The notes: generated by a model not told the origin, from the letters alone. A stretch of DNA of 64,000 nt from Pyrrhosoma nymphula (GCA_963573305.1 OY754337.1:81915094-81979093), one strand, 5' to 3'. Counted from the first letter of the stretch, positions 48,759 through 59,099 are shown. Made by a program: numbers and translations.

Positions 48759-49710
48759 AATATCTTAATCGTTGGACGAAGTCAAAAGTGCGCATATGAG
48801 TATGCTTAATAATCTTAACAAACAGTGAGTGCAGACCAGGAATGCAGTAACCCATTCGTATTCACCCCGTCACTGTCAATCGGACGTTGAATGAGTGGGA
48901 GAGCGAAAATAAAAGAACGTCAAAATGAGAAATATACGCGTTCCGCTAGCGGAGTCTTAATGCCATCGGGTCCGAAAGATTTCATGCATAAATGTGTGTT
49001 TAAAAGCGTATAAAAGTAGTTATATTTCGATCCACACGATAAACATCTTCCTTCCTGACTAATGTCGTTCCACGGGCAACTATTCCCCGTCACAATCGAC
49101 GCAAATTCTCTTTCTGGCCATTAACCCTTCGGTCATTCTCCCGGCACCCGCAAATAGTCCCTGCCTACGATCGTATCTGCGTCGAGTTTATGGACATACC
49201 TCTTTCTCTCTCTCTCACCCAGACACACACAGTTCCTGCCTTCTTATTCCCATTCCCTGATCAAACGTGCGCTAATCTTCTGCGGGATCTCTTATAAGAT
49301 ATTACTAGATATCACCTTACTAACGCCATTTTCATGAGCCAGGTCTATTTCTGTGAATCGTACTTGGATAAAGGTTGTCATAAAAAACATGACCGAGCCG
49401 GACTCTACATTAAAATGATTGAAAGGAAAGGAAATTAAATATAAATTGTACGAAAATATTGGAAATGGAATCCTAGAAAATTCTTTCTCAAAGTCACCCT
49501 TGTAAAGAATCTTAGGCTGCATGGATCGGTAGCTTTCTTTAGATGTGAACGCGAATGAACATCTTATGGTTCGTTCTCAGTGTCATGTAAAGTTTTGCCG
49601 CGACCAATATTTGTGTACTTTCGAGGGCCTCGTGAGATAAAACGATAAGGATTACAGAATATCTAAAACTATGACTGTATAGCCTGTCGAGTGGAGGGGG
49701 GGTTGCGAGG
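48759..49710. other. Unassigned region
   Basis: A short TC-rich run lies at about 49203-49216. No gene was seen. Confidence 0.4.
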
Positions 49711-49781
49711 TGACGTCACAGCGCTGCGCGTGGGGGTCTAAATTTGGGCTGGTGTGGGCACGGCGCGCGCTAGGTTCAGTT
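49711..49781 (+). promoter_or_regulatory. Candidate TATA-less promoter: CRE, GC box, Inr
   Basis: TGACGTCA (49711-49718) is followed by GCGCTGCGCG (49721-49730), a CpG cluster, and TCAGTT (49776-49781), a match to the arthropod initiator. A DPE-like AGTTTA lies at about +28. The island stands out from AT-rich surroundings, but no downstream exon is identified. Confidence 0.35.
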
Positions 49782-50271
49782 ATATCTCCGGAACGAGTTG
49801 GTCGAGTTTAGTGATCGAAGTGTCTACGGAGAGTTGAGAACGTCTTGAGTTAGGCTTTAATAACACAAGAAATGCAAAATTAACATTGGAAAGCAGAAAA
49901 TATTAGTTACCATCGACCAATTGTTCATAGGTTAGCCATTTGTACTAATGATTTCGGTGAATAAATGTTATGTATAGCGTAATATTCTTTCTTTCATTTC
50001 AATTTTCTTTCTGACAAACAAAACAAAAGAATCTCCCAATGACGAGAGTAACGTATGCAATTTCGCATTCACGAAACAAAGAACCGATGGGAGTATCAAG
50101 AATACTCCCTGTATTTTTTTTAGCTTCCCAAATAAAGCATCATGCTTCGTGGAATTATTTCAAAGCTTTTATTTTTTAGTTAGTTTACTTGAGTTACACA
50201 ATAATTTCGATTTCGGAGCACCAATTATTGAATGAGCTGCAAGCCTGTCATCGATTTCGTTAGCACTAACG

Positions 50272-50864
50272 GGACATTCCATGGTGACCAACGTAACATT
50301 TTAGCAAATTGTATGCCTTATTTTAATTACATTCATACAAAATCCTGTGCATTTATGCAGTTTTTCTTACCACAATGCATTTGACACTTGCTATAGTAAA
50401 TAAGGAATGTGAAGATTAGCAATATTTAGGGCCAAATCAAAAAAATATCATTTATTAAACACTGTGACCAATGTAACAAAAATTATACCTTAACATTAGT
50501 TACTAGAGTTTAATTGCATATTACTCTGAAAGTTTATCCCTTTAACACAAACTTTTTAATATATTTGGAGTGTATGGTTTTCTAAGCAAATATCCATAGT
50601 CACACAAAACAATTTTTTGCCATTCTTATTCAAATAATTTCAACAAAAAAATTTGGGTCGTGACCAACGTAACTTATGATTTTCCATTGAGAAAGTAACA
50701 GGTTTGTTTCAATTACTAGTGTTGCATTTTGAATTTCATGTATGCTGAGGTGATAACTTTTCTTCAGATTCAGAATCAGCAGGAAATTCTCTTATAAATG
50801 ACATATTTTGGTTTCTTTAAAATTTAAAAAATAAGCGTGAGGTTGATATTAACATGGAATGTCC
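50272..50864. mobile_element. Unclassified DNA element with 6-bp duplication
   Basis: The ends are GGACATTCCATG and CATGGAATGTCC, exact inverted repeats of 12 bp. They are flanked by CTAACG on both sides (50266-50271 and 50865-50870). GTGACCAAYGTAAC occurs three times inside, all in the same orientation (about 50284, 50464 and 50660). There is no coding capacity. A 6-bp duplication is rare among DNA transposons (Dada elements are one group with 6-7 bp), so the class is left open. Confidence 0.65.
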
Positions 50865-51221
50865 CTAACGGAAAATAGAAAATTTCAAGCCAAAAAATTG
50901 TAACGTACTCGTACACACATATAAGCAAACTCGCACGCAGAAAAACATTCATGTATATTTTTGAAACCCCGGCAGCCAAATTGTACAGAAGGTGACGCAG
51001 ATTATTCAATTATATTCATTTTGCATAATTAGAACGCCAATATTTCAATTTCAGACCTATTTATTCATATTCAAAGAGTTACAATATTGCGCATTCCTCT
51101 ATATTGAACACTACGTGGCGGGATTTAACGACCACGTAAAAATTACAACAATAGGTAAGATTCGGAACCACGCAAGTTTTCAGAAGATTCCAGATAAGCG
51201 GAAGTACGTCACTAGCGACGC

Positions 51222-51295
51222 TTCTAGAAGGACGACAATGCATCAGCGATCAGGTATATAAGCAGTGAGATCCGGAAGTTCGTGTCTTGACGTCA
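51222..51295 (+). promoter_or_regulatory. Candidate promoter: HSE-like, TATA, CRE
   Basis: TTCTAGAA (51222-51229, palindromic heat-shock-element core) precedes TATATAAG (51255-51262) by about 25 bases. TGACGTCA (51288-51295) lies at the expected start region. CGTCACTAGCGACG (about 51207-51220) also contains a half CRE site. The order and spacing are promoter-like. Confidence 0.4.
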
Positions 51296-51422
51296 ATCAG
51301 GTGCAGCCGGGAGAAGCCGAGGTTATTACCACTAGAGAGACGCGGTAAAGGAAGGAACCAAGCGTTGGATGTGGTGTCGGGGATAAAGACGAGACCATAC
51401 AACTTACGAAACCTGAAGCGAG
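51285..51422 (+). other. Possible non-coding first exon
   Basis: This is a GC-richer stretch that starts about 30 bases after the TATA box and ends at GCGAG|GTATGT, a good donor. No ATG opens a frame across it, so it would be a 5' UTR exon. No acceptor partner was identified downstream. It could be a real transcript leader or chance. Confidence 0.3.
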
Positions 51423-54400
51423 GTATGTTGATGGGAACAATTATCCCGATATTGTAAAGGATTTAATTGATGTTCTGTTATTCCCGTATTGAGTGTTTTT
51501 ATGTGTTGGGCAAGTGATTGATTCATGAGTGAAAAACAGACGCAAGGAAGTTAATCTATGTTGGTATGGAGTGATTTATATGTGCTATTTGATTGAAGTG
51601 TTTATTAATTTGTTTTTGGGGTACAATACAGTGTAATCACATGTGCAGTCAGGGCAACAAAACATAAATAGATCTTTTAATAGCAAGCACGATTGTTATA
51701 ATTATATTTAGTAGGGCTACCTAAAATTTCCCGTAGCGGAGCTGATCCAGTGAAGGAGAAGGTTAGAAAGAAAAGGTTAGTGACATTATTGTGAAAAAGG
51801 TGATGTTAGAAAATTAAAAGCGACATAAGTACAAGTAATACCTTTTAATCTTACAGGAGTATACATGTTCGACTTCACACAATGATCAAAACCCAGAGAT
51901 AATTGTACATAAGCTACGCACGTGAAGATTCGCACGAGCGCACGAGCAAAGTACGCTGTCAGCATTGCCGCGATGGCTTGTTTCACCCGAAGTGATCCTT
52001 GCATGCAGATTATACACATTTGCAATACTACAATGAATGGAGTGAAGCTGTGAAAATATAAATTTATCTCGGCTATTATTCTTGGAAATTCGCTCTTTAT
52101 TTGACAAAAAATATTTATGTTGATGCTAGAATTAAAGACGCAATTATAATAAAGAAGCACTTAAATATTTAGTACCAGTACGGGAAATATAATTGAGTTT
52201 GTTTAGACGAGTATACCGATCACTACCAATGCATAAAAATATGCTTGTGTCTTAGTTATAGATACACAAAAACCCACTGAAACCATTGTCTGGAAACGAT
52301 GTTTGGGTTAGTCAGCAAGAGATTAAGGATAGGCCAATATCTAAGTTTTTCCAGGGCTCAAAAAGGCTTGATAAAAAGTTTCATCCTGCATGGTCTATAT
52401 TATCTGATGCAAGGAGCTGACCCCTTTCTTCACAATTATATAATCATTAAGAAACAGCTTTGATGGTTATTTTTACTCTCATACAAGGCAATGATTTCTA
52501 CCTATATTTTAGTTTGTGATGATCACATAACATTTCCAACTTTAAGAAAATGCGCACAGCATTCAAAAATAAATTGCTTGTGATCTTCTTACTTTCATAA
52601 TAAAAGTTGCCATTCAACTGTCACCATCCATTGAACACATAGTTTTCACAGGTAAAATTGATATTTCACCATAAAAGAAGGAAAATCCAATCATTTGTAA
52701 TGTTTAAATGCATACACAGGATTAAATACCCCACACTAACACATAGTTTAAAAGCGATTTCATTTTTATCACAAAGTACCAAAATTATGAGTTAAATTCT
52801 CAAGAAATTTGTCCAGTGCCCACTAGTAAGCGCGCAATACCAAAATTACTTGAGAATCGATTAAATATTTGTTGCACTTTACATCAGAAATGTTTAACAA
52901 ACTTCACCGCCCTTCAAAGACCAGGGGCTAGAGACTATTTTGTGATTCAGGGTTAATATAATATTCCAGGATTTTACACATAGGAAGACATTTTCTTTGA
53001 AGAAGGAAGACTTCAAAGGAAGACTTTTTCTTTGTTTCACCTTATGAAAAGGTAGGAGAACTCTTCTCTAAGGTCTTTTGGACGAGGCGCTGATGTGGGG
53101 AGGCAACTGGGGCCCAAGAGTGGATGATTCCAATCTTAGCTTATCGCAACCAGTTGGACTAACTTGACAACAGGTAGCATTCGCTCGTAATAGGAGGAGA
53201 GGGTGGACCACTATTATTGCCCTCCGGAACACAAAAACGGGTGAGTCACAGGATTCTCCTGGTTTTTCACCCAGCGCATGGCAGGATATTTTTTAATGAA
53301 ACAATCGCTAGAAGAAATTCTCGGTCGTGAAGGCACAAAAAACTGGAATCCGGACTCCCAAGGGATATCATAATGTGTGTCTCAGAGAATAGAATTTTTC
53401 ATTCAAGTATTCTTTGTAGCCCGATGTCGCTTCTAAAAAAGTGAAAATTCTACCGAATTCGTGATTCGTGAAGTCCTGCATACGGTGTACTCGTGACATG
53501 AGCCTAATTGTAGTTGCGTTATGCAAATAATTACAACATTTACTACTAGAGAATCTTTTTATTTGTACCGTGTGCAGAAGATTTTGCTGGATTGACGTTT
53601 TGTCTCACGTTACGGCCAGCAAATTGATAATCTTCCCTGAAGATGCAAACTGAAATGCGAGGAGAAATGTAAAGCCAGTAAAATTCTTATGAGGCAGCAA
53701 AACTCGAAAGCTTGCCAAGGATTTGAAAAAGCTTCATCTCAAAATGATTTTATTCTCTCTGAATTTTGGTGGATGAACGGAAGGGAAGGAAACACATTGG
53801 GGCATCATTTTCCATCCATAATTCACGTATTTATGTTTTCTTTCCCAGTCATCAGATTGTACGTTTTCTTTTAAATTACGACCTACGATATATTGTTATC
53901 AAATTCCAGTAATACAAATCCGCCGCACAAATGGAGCCAAGACAAGAGAGACAAATCTTCCTTTTTCATCCTCGGCAACGCTAGTGTTTCTACCTATTTC
54001 TTGTTTATGAAAAATCAGTACTTAAACAGAGGCAAACTGCATCGGTTTCAAGTTTCACGGTTGCTTCCCCTGAACTGGGTTCACTGTAAATCTTTCACCC
54101 TCATTACGTTCAGAGCTTTCAAGTGTTTTAGAGCTGCATTCGAATCCTAGAGTTATGACGAGAATGGTATAAACTCCGCTCTGAGGGCACTAAAAAGGTT
54201 ACGATCCAACCCAAGTATTTTCCATGCCATGGTGAAGTTCCGGAAAGGCTCAACCGTAACTAGAGTGCCCTGGGTATGATTCTTTGTTTCACAGGAGTCA
54301 CTTTTATGGATAGCTATATGGATCAGCACAACTAGTTGTTCCATACCTATGGTTATCGAGCAAGATATTCTTCTCCTATTTAACATGCTTAAGAACGATG

Positions 54401-54907
54401 AGATTCAATCTTATTTCACTCTTTACCCAAAGGGACAAAATGGTGATCTCACTAGTTTGTATTCGAGTTCCTCACCCGCGGAGCTTCCCAGACTAAACAA
54501 GCATCGCGAAAGTGTCGTCTGGAATTCAGCCCGGGCCCTCCGACACAAAAACCAACTCATTAAGCTGAGAATGTCTCAAATGGCACTCCGTTATTGAAGT
54601 ATGTAACAAAAAAACTATAAAACCATTAGTTGCCTACTAATTAGTTTTTTTATTGTTTTTTCTTATTTTTGGCTGGATGATAGTGAGCATAGACTAATTG
54701 GAGTAAGGAAAGGGACATGAAATTAATGCGACATCGATGACTCCTTCAGAATATGACAAAAAGTCCGGAACACTTATGTTCCCGATAAATTTTGGCGGAG
54801 ATATTTATTTAATGGATGATATTTGAAGGCACAAGAAGCTCTACGTCTTGAATAAAAGATTTATACAGAAAAAATGGAGCGCAAATCATGCATAGTGGCA
54901 TAAAAAA
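51423..54907. other. AT-rich DNA without recognisable gene
   Basis: The only structure noted is a CTTTGAAG/CTTCAAAG hairpin at about 52996-53020. The ORFs of up to 124 codons (51786-52160, minus) are AT-driven and unrecognised. Confidence 0.4.
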
Positions 54908-54978
54908 AGTTGAAATCGACAGAAAAAAAAACAAAAAAGTTGAAATCAGCAGAAAAAAGTTGAAATCAACAGAAAAAA
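54908..54978. repeat. Short tandem repeat, three units
   Basis: AGTTGAAATCRRCAGAAAAA occurs at 54908, 54938 and 54958, the first pair separated by extra A/C. Confidence 0.75.
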
Positions 54979-55204
54979 GGAATAGATATAAGAAATAAGG
55001 GTTGGGGTGAAAACTGTGGCGAAAACACAGGAGAGATTGGATGCTTACTTTCACTTTCGGTGCAGTCCGACAGTCCAACTGCTCTCAACAGACTCAGGTT
55101 GCCATGATCACCTCTCGTCCTCCCTAGAGTCTAGAACCTGACTCATTCTCCCGACTCACTTTGTCAGACTAATTTTGAGGATACCGGGACTAGCCACGGT
55201 AGAA

Positions 55205-55316
55205 ACCTTTACGGAGTCACCCGCAAGTGCACATAAGTGCGATATTCCACAGAGGAAAAATCATTCGCCTTGACCGGGATTCGAACCCGGATCTCTCGAT
55301 TTCGCCTAAAACTTTT
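55205..55316 (-). mobile_element. tRNA-derived SINE family A
   Basis: On the minus strand GGCGAAATCGAGAGATCC, GGTTCGAATCCCGGTC, GATTTTTCCTCTGTGGAA and GTGACTCCGTAAA follow the family order. The pattern is close to the 43318 copy. Confidence 0.75.
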
Positions 55317-55414
55317 TTAGCGGTTCCCCCTTGCTGTCTAAAAAACAAAACAAAATTTCAAAGCAAGCCGGGAGTGGGAAATAGGAAGATTCAAACAGGA
55401 AACTAAATGTAAAA

Positions 55415-55618
55415 TGATAAATAACTTAAGTTTTTCCGCATAGATTTATTAAAATACGACCTAAGTTTCGACAAAGCTCGTCATCATCAGATGCATGACG
55501 TCCTCATTTGATCATCACCACCACCATCACCTGACATCACCACCTGATGACGATGAGCTTCGTCGAAATCTAGGTCGTATTTGAATAAATATATGTGGGA
55601 AAACTAAGTTATTTATCA
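55415..55618. repeat. Head-to-head pair of hammerhead-like units
   Basis: The left (55415-55490, minus) and right (55552-55618, plus) units are reverse complements (TGATAAATAACTTAAG, AATACGACCTAAGTTTCGAC). Each holds CTGATGA, a GACGA/TCGTC hairpin, GAAA and a GGTC that includes the GTC triplet. The centre is a CAC/ATC simple repeat, so closing stem I is absent on both sides. The terminal AATAAA and TATGTGG match the 1945-2142 element. Confidence 0.6.
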
Positions 55619-56014
55619 GCTTTTTTCGTAAATTTCCGCAGTTCATTTCAATTTTCATAAGTGTCTTTCGGGTTTCTGCGACACAATTATACTTTTTGAG
55701 CAGCAGTTTCGCCGTGCTATTCTACCGGCCTCGGCAGGCTTTCTTAATCATCAATCACAAATAAATAAACAAACCACGGCGGTTATTATGTAACATGATT
55801 AATTTATAAACTGTTACTCATAAAGTATAATTGTATCGCAGAAAACCAAAAGAAACTTATTAAAAACAAGTTATTTAATATTTTACAATGCTAAACAAAT
55901 TCCAAAACGTCACGCCCGAGACAGCGGAAAGAAATCAACTGGTGTAAATATAAAATAAAAGGAAAATGATTTTTCCCAACCGATGTTCTCAAAAATATTT
56001 CTCTTTGAGAAACT
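55619..56014. other. AT-rich DNA, nothing recognised
   Basis: No gene or repeat was seen in this short interval. Confidence 0.4.
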
Positions 56015-56640
56015 ATGAGAGCAGAGGAGACGGAGAGCGTTTGCGAAATGACCAAGAACGGTGTCAGGGCAGATGGCCGAAGTCAGCTCCTCAATAATAT
56101 TCTATTTTTCATTATCGCTCCCCTAGTCACTCCAAACATGCCTAATTGTTTGATCCTATCTTCTCTGCCAATCCCTGATTTCTCCCATCAAAGAATTAAA
56201 ACAGACTTAAAATTTATTTACAATATTCTTAACTCACACATTGATTGCCCTGAATTGCTTGCCTCCATTAACTTCAGAGTCCCTTGTCGATCCACACATA
56301 CGCACTCCTTTCTCCATATGCCTATCCCTAGACTATCCCTTCACTACCGCCTATCCTCCCTATACTGAATTCTTTGCCTAATAATATTGATCCGTTTGTT
56401 CTCTCTTCAGACTCATTTATCAATCTCGCCATGTCCCATTTTCCCATGAATAAATAATATCTCTCTCATTTACCTCCCTTTCCACCAACGTTTTATTTGC
56501 ATTTTTTATTATTTTCACCTTGTACCGATGGTTTTCATTGATTGTGTTTGCCTTTACTTTACGTTTGTTACTGCGCCACTATAAATTGGCAAAAGTGCTT
56601 TATGTGAGCAATTAAATAAATAAATAAATAAATGAAACTG
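56015..56640 (+). pseudogene. Jockey/CR1-type LINE 3' end
   Basis: The ORF 56015-56368 ends with RIKTDLKFIYNILNSHIDCP, then ELLASINFRVP and CRSTHTHSF. This matches the (R)xxDLxFLYKIxxxxIDCPELLxxIxFxVPxRxTR string at the C-terminus of Jockey-type LINE polymerases. It is followed by a CT-rich 3' UTR and an (AAAT)n tail (about 56612-56634). Only the last hundred codons remain, so the copy is strongly 5'-truncated. The expected TNY motif near the end is decayed. Confidence 0.7.
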
Positions 56641-56789
56641 TTGTTCTCGCTTCCCTATCGCATTTTCAACCCTCCACACATTCATCCAAGACTCACAGTA
56701 GGAAAGAACAGGAAATTGTAATAAAAATTTTATTTTTTTGTACGAAACTTTAATTCTCAAATCCCAAACTTTTTCTCGGGAAACTGTTA

Positions 56790-57225
56790 GTTCAGAATTT
56801 AAGCTGCAATTTTGATGCCCTCTCCCTTCCATAGTGCTCTGGTTTGTATTGCCTACAAGAGTAAAGAGTATGTCAAAAGTTTCGAAATAATTGAGGAGAG
56901 CACTTTAACCCACGCAGCATGGACCCGTTTCAGTGCCGCATTTATTAATCTTCTTTGCATTTTAAGCAATCAATGTCAAAGGATGACCGTTATTGAGAAA
57001 TTTGCTGAATAGTGAGGTTCTTTCGCTAAGTATTCAATTATTTATGAAATCGAAAGTTCATTCTGACTAGGAAATACTGGTTAGAAGCAGTTTTATTTAA
57101 AAAAAGTCACGGTCAGAAATTAATCTGCAATGTTGCCCTCTCCCTACCATAGTGCTCTGGTTTGTGTTACTCACAAGAGTTAAGGGTATATCATAAGGGT
57201 TAAGGGTTAGGTTTCAAAATAATTG
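56790..57225. repeat. Direct duplication, ~105-bp units 320 bp apart
   Basis: CATAGTGCTCTGGTTTGT and CCCTCTCCC..CCATAG, CAAGAGT.AAG.GTAT and AATAATTGAGGA appear in both 56790-56895 and 57112-57225. The second unit runs into the end of a family B MITE. Origin unclear. Confidence 0.55.
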
Positions 57226-57305
57226 AGGAAAGATGTGAGTTTTTTCTTTAAAATGAGGTCAAATTCCACAAGTTCTAGGCGAAGTGATTTTTCCCTCGAA
57301 CTACC
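57218..57305 (+). mobile_element. Family B MITE, right-end fragment
   Basis: GATGTGAGTTTTTTCTTTAA, AATGAGGTCAAATTC and CTCGAACTACC followed by TTAA (57306-57309) match the right end of the 8420-8974 copy. The left part is missing. Confidence 0.6.
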
Positions 57306-57309
57306 TTAA

Positions 57310-57847
57310 ATGTGAAGGCGGCGGCAGCCGAGTGGAGTTTTTATAGGCGTTCGACTCCGCTCCCTTTCCTCCTTGCCAGTGCGTGGTCATCCTCCAAGCA
57401 CGCAATCCCTATGGAAGTTGGCAGAGAGAGAAAACACACACCACTAACACAAGAAGGGGGTGTGGCACTATGTCGGTCTCCCATCACTACCCGACCCCTT
57501 TCTTGACTTCCTCAGAGAGAGAGAGAGTCACCCAAGGGAACAATATCCCCCCTACTCCATTTCTAAACCCTTCAAATACCCCTCCCCCTTCTCTGTGCCC
57601 CCTCCCCTTCTCTCTTTCTACTCTTTACCGCCGCACCCTAATTTTTCTTATCATCTGGTTGAAGGAGGGCAGTTGCGCCGTTTGCACGCAAAGAAGGGCT
57701 TGAGGGTAAAGAGGTCGTCTCCGTGGCAACCAACAATATCCCGCCCCCTTGGAAGTCAAAGCGAATGAAAAGTAGGACTGTTTACTTTTGCGCCGAGAAG
57801 TAATTCATCACGACTCTCTGATTTATTTGGATGTAACCAATTTAAAA

Positions 57848-57850
<3 letters not shown>
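57310..57850. other. CT-rich region before the Penelope cluster
   Basis: Pyrimidine-rich on the plus strand (CCCCTCCCCCTTCTC etc.), comparable with the CT-rich stretch between the GIY-YIG ORF and its terminal repeat (58790-58890). It may be the 3' end of an older Penelope copy. The ORFs here (57312-57768) overlap in all three frames and are not credible. Confidence 0.4.

Positions 57851-57912
<62 letters not shown>
57851..57912. repeat. (TA)n microsatellite
   Basis: Pure TA dinucleotide run of about 62 bases abutting the Penelope terminal palindrome. Confidence 0.95.
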
Positions 57913-57917
<5 letters not shown>

Positions 57918-58100
57918 GTGATACACTAAACAAACACAGAAACACGCAAAAAGGACACTCACAAAAGAAAACTTGTACGTTTCGACGTCAGGACGCCATC
58001 GTCAGCGGTAGATGGCGTCCTGACGTCGAAACGTACAAGTTTTCTTTTGTGAGTGTCCTTTTTGCGTGTTTCTGTGTTTGTTTAGTGTATCACTGTTTTA
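57911..58100. mobile_element. Perfect 90-bp inverted pair of Penelope terminal repeats
   Basis: 57911-58000 and 58011-58100 are exact reverse complements around a 10-base centre (GTCAGCGGTA). The plus half is base-for-base identical to 58911-59000. The minus half has the full core CTGACGA (58005-57999), T, GGCGTC/GACGTC hairpin and GAAACGT. The plus half lacks the CTGAC because of the junction. Inverted terminal copies of this kind are characteristic of Penelope-like elements. Confidence 0.8.
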
Positions 58101-58144
58101 TTTATGCATGTGCATCGTCGCCGAGAGCGATTTTCTACCAAGAC

Positions 58145-58187
<43 letters not shown>

Positions 58188-58356
58188 CAGACAGAAGGAT
58201 ACAGTATGTACTCTTCTGTCTGTGAGAAAGGTTACTAGGGTAACCGAAATATCCGAAATTATTGTGTGTGTTCCTTATTTTGTGTCTATGTTTAATTCCG
58301 CCCTACTTGTGGTAAAGTTTAGCTAAATTATCGCGTGTGTGATTTTTCCACGAACT

Positions 58357-58440
<84 letters not shown>
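58101..58440 (+). repeat. Internal segment with (TA)n tracts and hairpins
   Basis: GCATCGTCGCCGAGAGCGA.. (58111-) extends the terminal repeat to a (TA)n tract (58147-58178). Then come a 20-bp perfect-arm hairpin (58178-58197 with 58213-58232, TTTCTCACAGACAGAAG) and a GGTTAC/GTAACC hairpin (58230-58245). A second (TA)n of about 82 bases spans 58359-58440. The reverse transcriptase expected here in a full Penelope element is absent. Confidence 0.75.
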
Positions 58441-58443
<3 letters not shown>

Positions 58444-58788
58444 ACCCCCTCCCTCAAAAGATCTTCCTCTACGGCCAATTGTACCACCAGCAACATCATC
58501 TACCGCCTTTCCTGCAATTTCTGCCCTGCCTTCTATGTGGGAAAATGTACCACCCCCCTCAATATCCGTATGAACAATCACCGCCATGCCACCAAAACTC
58601 CACCTTTTCTTGATCCCATTCCCAAACATACCGCCTCCCACTCTCAAAATTTTGACGATTGTTTCTCCCTAGAGATCATAGAAGCCCTTCCTGAATCCGC
58701 CGGTAATGTTGACGTGAAAATTCGTGAATACGCCCATATTTGGGTGACGAGGGCATTCGAAAAGCCCGGGCTAAACCTAGCCTATTGA
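58440..58788 (+). pseudogene. Penelope-like element GIY-YIG endonuclease remnant
   Basis: The open frame after the (TA)n tract encodes the C-terminal endonuclease of a Penelope-like retroelement. Key strings are C..SNIIYRLSCNFC (GIY-equivalent IIY at 58495-58503, with the Cys cluster of the PLE-specific zinc finger), YVGK (YIG-equivalent, 58534-58545), LNIRMNNHR (the conserved Arg and His region) and a C-terminal REYAHIWVTR...KPGLN before the stop at 58788. The endonuclease nicks target DNA for retrotransposition in intact elements. The reverse transcriptase is missing and the apparent N-terminus is only translated TA repeat, so this copy is internally deleted. The frame itself is unbroken for about 115 codons, which suggests recent origin. 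Confidence 0.85.
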
Positions 58789-58910
58789 ATTAAAAGCCCA
58801 ATAGCCACCTCTCTCTCCCCACCACTATCCATTCGCACTTACCCCCCCTCCTTCCTCTCTGCCCTTTCCTTCCCAAGGGAAGAGAGCGGACTCATTCTTC
58901 TACCGCTGAC

Positions 58911-59004
58911 GATGGCGTCCTGACGTCGAAACGTACAAGTTTTCTTTTGTGAGTGTCCTTTTTGCGTGTTTCTGTGTTTGTTTAGTGTATCACTGTTTTA
59001 TTTA

Positions 59005-59008
<4 letters not shown>
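58911..59008 (+). mobile_element. Penelope-like terminal repeat (3' copy)
   Basis: Identical over 90 bases to 58011-58100, preceded by the complete CTGACGA (58906-58912), and ending ATTTATGCA against (TA)n. It lies about 120 bases after the endonuclease stop, the normal position of the downstream repeat. Confidence 0.85.

Positions 59009-59097
<89 letters not shown>
59009..59097. repeat. (TA)n microsatellite
   Basis: Pure TA run of about 89 bases directly after the Penelope terminal repeat. Confidence 0.95.

Positions 59098-59099
<2 letters not shown>

Noticed and set aside
51786..52160. 124-codon minus-strand ORF
   Set aside because: Composition is that of AT-rich chance frames, with no promoter, splice or domain support.
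56015..56600. Host gene exon at the plus-strand ORF
   Set aside because: The C-terminal IDCPELL..NFRVP string and the (AAAT)n tail identify a Jockey/CR1-type LINE end.
57851..59097. CRISPR-like or regularly spaced repeat array
   Set aside because: The repeats are dinucleotide tracts and retroelement ends, without unique spacers of constant length.
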